NCBI GenBank assembly: GCA_934668285.1 | Contig: CAKUNB010000028.1 | Span: 1 to 14,787 of the forward strand | Direction: 5' to 3' | Source: an uncultured Oscillospiraceae bacterium | Lineage (GTDB): Bacteria; Bacillota; Clostridia; Oscillospirales; Oscillospiraceae | DNA: 14,787 nucleotides | Shown here: piece after piece, positions 6,171 through 11,517 of the stretch | Numbering within the stretch: the first letter of the stretch is position 1 | Layout of the letters: each line of letters begins with the position of its first letter | Notes under the pieces: generated by a model | Told to the model about the DNA's origin: nothing | Databases searched by the model: none | The model's input: only the letters and a program-made list of their open reading frames with translations | Made by a program: the position numbers and the translations under genes

Positions 6171-7133
6171 TTATTCTGCGTCGAGGTCGCGGTAGGAATA
6201 GATGCGTTCCCAGCGGCCTGCTTCGTCGTTGAAGCGGATGGAGCTGCGGTGGGTGGACAGCAGCTGCACGATGGCATAGGGGTCGATCCAGATCTCGTGG
6301 TCGCTTTCCTTCTGGCTCTCGTCAAAGACCAGCTCGATGCCAAAATGCAGGTGTACGGCGTCGATATTATTTACGTTTTCCCGAGCGGAGTAGCCCGTCC
6401 GGCCCATAAAGCCGATGACATCGCCCGCCGTGACGTGCTGGCCCTCGGCCAGACCGGCGGCGTAGGGCTGGTCCTTTTGCAGATGGGCATAGTAATAGTA
6501 GCGCAGTGAATCGTCCGAGCGGATGCCGATGCGCCAGCCGCCGTACTGGTTCCAGCCGAGCGCCTCGACGGTGCCGCTCTCCACTGCGATGATCGGCGTG
6601 CCGAGCGCGCCCATGAGATCGTTGCCGAGGTGCGGACGGGAAAAGCCGTAGGTGCGCTGCTTGCCGAAGTCGGGGTAGTGGGCGTAGCCGTAGCCTGCGG
6701 CAATGGGGGAGAAGGCCTTCAGGCCGTAGGCCGCCGACCATTCCGCCTCGCCGCCGCTGCCAGGCAGGGCGATGGCGTAGCTCCCGACCAGCCCGCCGAG
6801 CACGGCGTGAAAGGCCTCCTGATAGTAGGCAAAGTACTTGTAGCTGCCGCCGAGGAAATTTTCCGGCGGCTCCTTTCCTGTCAGCTCCTTTGCCGCGCTC
6901 CTGACGGCGCGGACGGAGACCTGACTGTCGCCGGTGCGGACGGCAGCCAGCGCAAGAATGTCAATCCACGAGAGCGGCTGCTCCGTTTCGTGCGACGAAA
7001 TATCGATGGCCAGCGCCTCGGACAGTGCGGGATAGCCCACCTTGAACTCCACCCAGTGCAGATACTCCTTCGCCGCCGAAGACGGCGTCAGGAGCAAAAG
7101 CAGGGCCAAAAATGCAGCAAACCTCTTTTTCAC
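6171..7133 (-). CDS. Exported M23-family metallopeptidase
   Basis: This is a zinc peptidase of the lysostaphin/LytM type, which cleaves peptide bridges in peptidoglycan, or acts as a degenerate activator. Residues 1-20 form a signal peptide (MKKRF, then a Leu-rich core and SSA). A ~140-residue N-terminal domain of no recognised family follows. The M23 fold covers ~160-285, with H168 and D172 in HLGND and the HLH motif at 261-263, so the zinc ligands are all present. Length is 320 aa. I chose the GTG at 7131-7133: it gives a standard signal peptide and has GAGGTG six nt upstream. A second GTG nine nt upstream (7140-7142) would add MEG and has no spaced ribosome site. It is the last gene of the dusB-sigma-anti-sigma operon, 49 nt after the previous stop. 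Confidence 0.9.
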   Translation of the reverse strand: MKKRFAAFLALLLLLTPSSAAKEYLHWVEFKVGYPALSEALAIDISSHETEQPLSWIDILALAAVRTGDSQVSVRAVRSAAKELTGKEPPENFLGGSYKYFAYYQEAFHAVLGGLVGSYAIALPGSGGEAEWSAAYGLKAFSPIAAGYGYAHYPDFGKQRTYGFSRPHLGNDLMGALGTPIIAVESGTVEALGWNQYGGWRIGIRSDDSLRYYYYAHLQKDQPYAAGLAEGQHVTAGDVIGFMGRTGYSARENVNNIDAVHLHFGIELVFDESQKESDHEIWIDPYAIVQLLSTHRSSIRFNDEAGRWERIYSYRDLDAE

Positions 7134-7173
7134 ACCCTCCACCTCGGGGAATAGTGTGTGAAAAAGAGGTTTG
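7118..7173. repeat. 18-bp perfect inverted repeat spanning the M23 start codon
   Basis: 7118-7135 is the exact reverse complement of 7156-7173 (core ACCTCTTTTTCACAC and GTGTGAAAAAGAGGT), with a 20-nt spacer. In the minus-strand mRNA the GTG start and codons 2-6 of the M23 gene lie in the 3' arm, and the purine-rich ribosome site (7136-7145) lies in the loop. Confidence 0.92.
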
Positions 7174-7182
7174 TTTATGCGC

Positions 7183-8448
7183 CTAGGTGTCGTTATTTGT
7201 AATCACCAGCACCAGCGCCTGCTGATAGGCCTCCTCGGCCTTGGGATAGTAGGCGGCCAGCTCGTATTTTCCGGCAAAATCAGACAAAACGCTGAGGAAG
7301 GTCTCATAAGATGTTTTGTAAGATACAACGGAGAACTCCGGCGCGGACAGGGCGCGGTTGCTGATCCGATTGTTGCTCAGAGAATCGCTCAGCAGCGCCG
7401 GCTCCAGCAGCGGCAGAGCCTGCAAAAAGTGGGAGTAAAGCAGCGAGGGGTTCTTCTCGTTCGGCAGCTCCGACAGCTCCGCTGCCTCAAGGTCGGCGTA
7501 GGGCGCAAGGTCGGCGTCGCCTGTGTCCCACAGCACCAGCACGGGGCCTTCGGGCAGCGCGGCCTCGTGCTTATCCAGGTGCATGCCGCGCTTCGGCAGG
7601 CGCTTGTCGTTCTGGACGCGCTCGGCGGGGTCCTCGGTCGGAGGCTCGGGCGCAGCGGGCACAGCGGGCGTTTCCGTCGCAGGGACGGTGGGCGCTTCCG
7701 TCGGCGGGGCCGCCGTGGAAGCGGCCTCGGTGGGCGGCTCAGTTGGGGCGGCGGTCGGCGCAACGGTCGGTTCGGCAGTCGTCTCGGCCTGCGTAGGCGG
7801 CTCCGCCGGCGCAGCCGTTTCCGGCGGCGCAGTCGCCTCCGTGGGGGCTTCGGTGGGCGCTTCGGTCTCTGCGGAGGCCTGAATGGAGGCCACCGTCGGC
7901 TCCGAGGAAGGCTCCTCCATCGCACCATACATGCTTACTCCGGTGGAGGAGCTGTAGGTGCAGTCGCTGTCGGCGGTCTGCAGCAGCTCGGCGAAGCAGC
8001 GGGTAGCATCCTCTGCACCGGCGTCGGTGGGTGCGGTGTCAAAGTCGTCGCAGGAGCGGCTTTCATCGAAGGTCGGTTCGTCCTCCGCCTGCTCGGCGGG
8101 TGCGGCCATACCGATTGCGCGCTCGTTGGGAAGGGAAATATTGCCGGTGAAAAGCAGCGTCAGCATCGCCGCGGCGGCAAGACCGGCAGCGGCGCAGGGG
8201 ATCAGGCGGCGGTAGTTCGGGCGCTTGCGCGGCTCCTTCCTGACCTGCGCCATGATGCGGGCCTTCAGGTCGGGAGGGGGAAGAATCGCTTCGTCCTTCA
8301 GCAGCAGCTCGTTGGCTTCCATCTGCGCCAGCAGCTCGCGGCAGTGCTTGCAGGTTTTCAGGTGCCCCTGCAGGCGCTTTTCTTCCTTCGCGCTGTTCGT
8401 GCCGTCAAGATGGCCGCTGAGAAGCAGCTGATATTCTTTGCAGTGCAT
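7183..8448 (-). CDS. Membrane-anchored zinc-finger anti-sigma-like protein with Thr/Pro-rich linker
   Basis: This is probably the cognate anti-sigma factor of the ECF sigma factor encoded 16 nt upstream. The 421-aa protein opens with a zf-HC2/ZAS-type zinc motif (C3, then H29-x3-C33-x2-C36). It continues with a basic stretch before one membrane segment at about 82-103, so the N-terminus is cytoplasmic and the rest outside. Residues 183-278 are a Thr/Pro/Glu/Ala linker (repeats such as EAPTEAPTEA), long enough to cross cell wall. Residues ~281-421 form a C-terminal region with no family I recognise. The chosen ATG at 8446-8448 has AGGAGGGATCGC before it; upstream in-frame codons overlap the sigma gene and lack the motif. 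ZAS proteins bind sigma factors and release them on a signal. The extracellular half may be the sensor. Confidence 0.85.
   Translation of the reverse strand: MHCKEYQLLLSGHLDGTNSAKEEKRLQGHLKTCKHCRELLAQMEANELLLKDEAILPPPDLKARIMAQVRKEPRKRPNYRRLIPCAAAGLAAAAMLTLLFTGNISLPNERAIGMAAPAEQAEDEPTFDESRSCDDFDTAPTDAGAEDATRCFAELLQTADSDCTYSSSTGVSMYGAMEEPSSEPTVASIQASAETEAPTEAPTEATAPPETAAPAEPPTQAETTAEPTVAPTAAPTEPPTEAASTAAPPTEAPTVPATETPAVPAAPEPPTEDPAERVQNDKRLPKRGMHLDKHEAALPEGPVLVLWDTGDADLAPYADLEAAELSELPNEKNPSLLYSHFLQALPLLEPALLSDSLSNNRISNRALSAPEFSVVSYKTSYETFLSVLSDFAGKYELAAYYPKAEEAYQQALVLVITNNDT
7615..7902 (-). repeat. Low-complexity Thr/Pro/Glu/Ala codon repeat inside the anti-sigma-like gene
   Basis: Codons 183-278 of the anti-sigma-like gene are degenerate repeats of three- and four-residue units such as EAPT, TEPP and PTEA. 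They make a GC-rich, internally repetitive DNA tract. In other genomes such tracts change length by slippage, so copy number may vary between strains. Protein with this composition is usually extended and unstructured. Confidence 0.8.
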
Positions 8449-8464
8449 GCGATCCCTCCTTTCG

Positions 8465-9061
8465 CTATTTTGACGATGCGGCAGCTGCATCGTTCCGTAT
8501 TTTGAGAAGTTTTTTTCGCAATCGCTCCCGCACGCGCGAGAGACGGGATTTGACGGTGCCCTCCTTGATGGCAAGTAGCTCGGCAATCTCGGCGTAGCTC
8601 AGCTCGTTGATGACCCGCAGCGTCAGCAGCTGCCGCTCCTCGGAGGGCAGCGCGGCGAGCGCGGTTTGCAGCAGCTGCTGTTCCTCGGAGAGGATGACGT
8701 GCTCCTCCGGCAGCGGGGCGGGATCGGGCGGATCGACGGCCAGCTCCTCGCTGTCCTCGGAGACGACGATCAGTGGGAGCGTCTTGCAGCGCTTGGCGCT
8801 GCGCAGATGGTCGAGGCAGAGGTTGGATGTCAGCCGGTACAGCCACGTGGAGAAGGCGGCCTTGAACTGAAAGCCGTCGAGGCTGCGCCAAGCCTTGAGA
8901 AAGGCCTCCTGCGTCAGATCCGCGGCATCCTCAGCGTTGCCGAGCATGCGGAAGCACAGACGATAGACCGGCGTCTGATAGCGGATGACCAGCAGCTCAA
9001 AGGCTTCTGCGTCTCCGGCCGCCGCCTTCTTGATCAATTGCTCTTCGCTAATGAGTCTCAC
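8465..9061 (-). CDS. ECF-type RNA polymerase sigma factor (sigma-70 family)
   Basis: This is an alternative sigma factor that redirects RNA polymerase, normally held inactive by the anti-sigma-like protein encoded next. The sigma-2 region spans ~11-90, including DLTQEAFLKAWRSLDGF at 48-64 (core-binding and -10 recognition). Sigma-4 spans ~128-182, with LPSEERQLLTLRVINELSYAEIAELL and the helix-turn-helix EGTVKSRLSRVRERL. There is no sigma-1 or sigma-3, which fits the ECF group. Length is 198 aa. The start is GTG at 9059-9061, sharing GTGA with the stop of dusB (4-nt overlap) and having only a weak GAG ribosome site. It is probably made by translational coupling. No second, self-regulated promoter could be confidently read upstream of it. 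Confidence 0.93.
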   Translation of the reverse strand: MRLISEEQLIKKAAAGDAEAFELLVIRYQTPVYRLCFRMLGNAEDAADLTQEAFLKAWRSLDGFQFKAAFSTWLYRLTSNLCLDHLRSAKRCKTLPLIVVSEDSEELAVDPPDPAPLPEEHVILSEEQQLLQTALAALPSEERQLLTLRVINELSYAEIAELLAIKEGTVKSRLSRVRERLRKKLLKIRNDAAAASSK

Positions 9062-10023
9062 CTCAAATCTCGCTGGATCGCCTTAGCGACCGCTCGAACC
9101 TCGTCCGGAGTGGAGAGGCGGGAAATCTGTTCCTTATAATATCCGCTGTGCGCCACGCCGCGCAGATACCACGCAAGGTGCTTACGTGCCTCGAGACAGG
9201 CGATGTGCTCGCCCTTGTCCTCCAGCGCGAGGTCAAACTGGTGCAGCGCGGTGTCGATGCGCACGGTCAGCGGCGGACGCGGAGGCGCGGGCTGGCCGGC
9301 GAGGACGGCGGAAAACTCCGAAAAAATCCACGGGTCGCCGAAGGTGGCGCGGCCAACCATGAACAGCGACGCGCCCGTATGCGCGCGGCAGCGCTCGAGC
9401 GCCTGCGCGGAAACGAGGTCGCCGTTGGCGACGACGGGAATGGAAATGGCGCGGACGACCTTGCCGATGGCGTCCCAATCGGCAACGCCGGAATAGAGCA
9501 TGGATTTCGTGCGGCCGTGGACGGTAACGGCATCCGCGCCGTTGTCCTGCAAAACCTGCGCCATTTCGACGGCGCAGATGCTGCTCTTGTCCCAGCCGAG
9601 GCGGATCTTGGCCGTGACGGGCACGGAAACGGCGTCCTTCACGGCGCGGACGATCCGTCCGGCCAGCGGGATATCGCGCATCAGGGCGCTGCCGTCGCCG
9701 TTGTTGGCAATTTTCGGCATGGGGCAGCCCATGTTGATGTCAATAAAATCGCAGCCGCTGTGCGCCAGCGCCAGCACGGCGGCCTCGGCCATGATGGCGG
9801 GGTCGTTGCCGAAAATCTGCGCACCGCACAGGCTGCCGGGATTCTTTCGCAGCAGCCGGACGCTCTTCTTGTCCTGATAGACGAGGGCGCGGGAGGAGAC
9901 CATCTCCGTCACGGTTACGCCCGCGCCAAGCTCCGCGCAGACGGTGCGGAAGGCATAGTCCGTCACGCCCGCCATTGGCGCGAGAACCAGCGGACTATTC
10001 AGCGTATGACCGAGAAACTGCAA
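9058..10023 (-). CDS. dusB: tRNA-dihydrouridine synthase (DusB type)
   Basis: This FMN enzyme reduces specific uridines in tRNA to dihydrouridine using NADPH. The FMN-binding opening LVLAPMAGVTD is at ~12-22, the substrate-contacting DINMGCPMPKIANNGDGSAL with catalytic Cys100 at ~95-114, the lysine/arginine barrel site TAKIRLGW at 137-144, and the phosphate-binding VVANGD and FMVGRATFGDPWIF at ~197-234. Length is 321 aa, as in the family. I chose the TTG at 10021-10023: GGGGAGGTG lies six nt upstream, and the resulting N-terminus (MQFLGHTLNSPLVLAP) aligns with known DusB starts, which begin about 12 residues before LAPMAG. A longer TTG start at 10053 would overlap the promoter. It heads the operon with the sigma factor. 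Confidence 0.93.
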   Translation of the reverse strand: MQFLGHTLNSPLVLAPMAGVTDYAFRTVCAELGAGVTVTEMVSSRALVYQDKKSVRLLRKNPGSLCGAQIFGNDPAIMAEAAVLALAHSGCDFIDINMGCPMPKIANNGDGSALMRDIPLAGRIVRAVKDAVSVPVTAKIRLGWDKSSICAVEMAQVLQDNGADAVTVHGRTKSMLYSGVADWDAIGKVVRAISIPVVANGDLVSAQALERCRAHTGASLFMVGRATFGDPWIFSEFSAVLAGQPAPPRPPLTVRIDTALHQFDLALEDKGEHIACLEARKHLAWYLRGVAHSGYYKEQISRLSTPDEVRAVAKAIQRDLR

Positions 10024-10041
10024 AGAAATCACCTCCCCGCC

Positions 10042-10070
10042 ATGATAGCACAAAATCTGACAAAAGGCAA
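10042..10070 (-). promoter_or_regulatory. Promoter of the dusB-sigma-anti-sigma-M23 operon
   Basis: On the minus strand, TTGCCT (10065-10070) and TATCAT (10042-10047) are 17 bp apart, with a TGC extension at the -10. The predicted leader is only about 12 nt, so the mRNA begins close to the GGGGAGG ribosome site. This short leader argues for the downstream TTG start of dusB. Confidence 0.7.
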
Positions 10071-10092
10071 GAACGGAAGCAAAACAATAAAA

Positions 10093-10119
10093 CAGGCAGG
10101 AGCGGGGCGCTCCTGCCTG
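10093..10119 (-). terminator. Rho-independent terminator of xdhABC
   Basis: A perfect 12-bp stem (10093-10104 with 10108-10119) and a 3-nt loop begin 13 nt after the xdhC stop codon. On the minus strand the stem is followed by TTTTATTGTTTT, a good U-tract. Confidence 0.92.
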
Positions 10120-10132
10120 CTTTGGATTTGAA

Positions 10133-10633
10133 TTACTGCTGCGGCATTTCCTTGCCGAGGCGCTTGTACATGGTCTTTTTGACCGCGCGCATGATGTTTT
10201 CGTAGCCGGTGCAGCGGCACAGATGGCCGGACAGCAGCTTGCGCAGCTCGGCGTCGGTGTACTCCTTGCCGCTTTCCAGAATCTCGACGGCGGTCATGAT
10301 AAAGCCCGGCGTGCAGAAGCCGCACTGAATGGCTGCCTCGTCGATGAACGCCTGCTGGATGTCGGACAGCTCGCCGTTCGGGCCGAGGAGGCTTTCCAGC
10401 GTGCGGATGTGCTTGCCGTTGGCCCAGACTGCAAGGTAGATGCAGGAGTTGAACGCCTCGCCGTCGATCAGGACGGTGCAGGCGCCGCACTCGCCGACCT
10501 CGCAGCCCTTCTTGACGGAGGTCATGCGGAAGTCGTTGCGGAGCATATCGGTCAGGGAGGCGCGGACGTCGACGATCTGCTGCACATCCTTGCCGTTGAG
10601 ATTATATTTTACAAGACGATATTGATTTTCCAT
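10133..10633 (-). CDS. xdhC: Xanthine dehydrogenase-type iron-sulfur subunit XdhC
   Basis: This is the electron-transfer subunit carrying two [2Fe-2S] clusters between the molybdenum site and FAD. The plant-ferredoxin-like N-terminal cluster uses C44, C49 and C52 (GCEVGECGACTVLIDG) and C64. The helical C-terminal cluster uses C104, C107 (QCGFCTPG), C139 and C141 (LCRCTGY). All eight ligands are present. The 166-aa length is that of a separate small subunit, as in E. coli XdhC. AGGAGG lies 8 nt upstream, and the ATG shares one base with the xdhB stop (TGATG), so translation is coupled. It is the last gene of the operon. The naming follows E. coli, where XdhC is the Fe-S subunit; elsewhere xdhC denotes a maturation factor. 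Confidence 0.95.
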   Translation of the reverse strand: MENQYRLVKYNLNGKDVQQIVDVRASLTDMLRNDFRMTSVKKGCEVGECGACTVLIDGEAFNSCIYLAVWANGKHIRTLESLLGPNGELSDIQQAFIDEAAIQCGFCTPGFIMTAVEILESGKEYTDAELRKLLSGHLCRCTGYENIMRAVKKTMYKRLGKEMPQQ

Positions 10634-11514
10634 CAGACGGTACCTCCTGCTCTCTTGACCGATTCAATGGCACAGCGCTTGGCCGACTCGACGGCGATGT
10701 GCTGACGGAACGCCTTGCTGGCGCGCCACGAATCGCGGGGATTGATATCCTCGAGCACCTTTTCGGAGAAGGCGACGATGTTTTCCATCGTGACCTCCTT
10801 GCCGTTGAGGAAGGCCTCGGCCGTCGGGGCGCGCATCGGGATCGGGCCGGCGACGCCGTAGGCCACGCGGACGCGGTCGAAGGTCTTCTTGTCGGCGGAC
10901 AGGCGGACGTTGACCGAGCAGCCGTTTGTTGCGATATCTAGCGCGTTGCGCATGGCGTACTTGATGTAATAGCCGTAGGTGTTCTCGTAGCTGGCCTTCG
11001 GGATGAGGATCGCCGTCTGAATTTCGCCCGGACGGATATCGACGACCTTCGCCTTGAGGTAGAAGTCCTTGATCGGAACGCGGCGCGTGCCCTCGGGGCC
11101 GGTCAGCTCGATAACGGCCTCCCACGCGTGGAGGGTGGAGGCGGAGTCAGCGGAGGTCACACCGTTGCAGGTGTTGCCGCCGATGGTGCCGATATTGCGG
11201 ATCTGCGGGCCGCCGACCTGATCGACCGCCTCGCCGAGGACGTTGATATACTTCTGGATGATGGGGTCCTTTGTAATATGGGAGAAGCTGGTCAGGCTGC
11301 CGATGCGGATGTTTTCCTCCGCATCGATCGTCACGCCGCGCAGCTCGTCGAGCATGTAGATGGAGATCAGCTCCACGCCCGCGCGCTTGCCCTCGCGCAT
11401 CTGCACGAGAACGTCGGAGCCGCCGGCAATGATGTGCGCGTCGGGATGCTCCAGACGGAGCCGGATCGCGTCCTGCACGCTCTCGGATTCGTAATATTCC
11501 TTCATATCATACAT
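10633..11514 (-). CDS. xdhB: Xanthine dehydrogenase-type FAD-binding subunit XdhB
   Basis: This subunit binds FAD and passes electrons to the final acceptor, usually NAD+. The FAD-pyrophosphate loop AGGSDVLVQMREGKR is at 30-44, and the second FAD motif GGPQIRNIGTIGGN followed by CNGVTSADSAS at 101-126. The C-terminal CO-dehydrogenase-flavoprotein-type domain ends with PRDSWRASKAFRQH near 260-275, a stretch I recall as closely matched in E. coli XdhB. Length is 293 aa. The gene starts 3 nt after the xdhA stop; AGGAGA lies upstream across that junction. An alternative ATG at codon 4 is possible but has worse spacing. No Fe-S residues are fused to it. Confidence 0.94.
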   Translation of the reverse strand: MYDMKEYYESESVQDAIRLRLEHPDAHIIAGGSDVLVQMREGKRAGVELISIYMLDELRGVTIDAEENIRIGSLTSFSHITKDPIIQKYINVLGEAVDQVGGPQIRNIGTIGGNTCNGVTSADSASTLHAWEAVIELTGPEGTRRVPIKDFYLKAKVVDIRPGEIQTAILIPKASYENTYGYYIKYAMRNALDIATNGCSVNVRLSADKKTFDRVRVAYGVAGPIPMRAPTAEAFLNGKEVTMENIVAFSEKVLEDINPRDSWRASKAFRQHIAVESAKRCAIESVKRAGGTV

Positions 11515-11517
11515 GGC

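Noticed and set aside
7615..7902. Repeat tract considered as a CRISPR array or tandem DNA repeat
   Set aside because: The units are degenerate 9-12 bp codon repeats in frame with the anti-sigma-like gene, with no spacers and no cas genes.
7171..8505. Long plus-strand open frame with Gly/Arg-rich product opposite the anti-sigma-like gene
   Set aside because: The Gly/Arg repeats are the antisense reading of the Thr/Pro/Glu/Ala codons. The opposite strand has the zinc motif, membrane segment and ribosome site.
10053..10053. TTG at 10051-10053 as the dusB start
   Set aside because: It would overlap the -10 region, has no ribosome site, and adds ten residues that DusB proteins lack.
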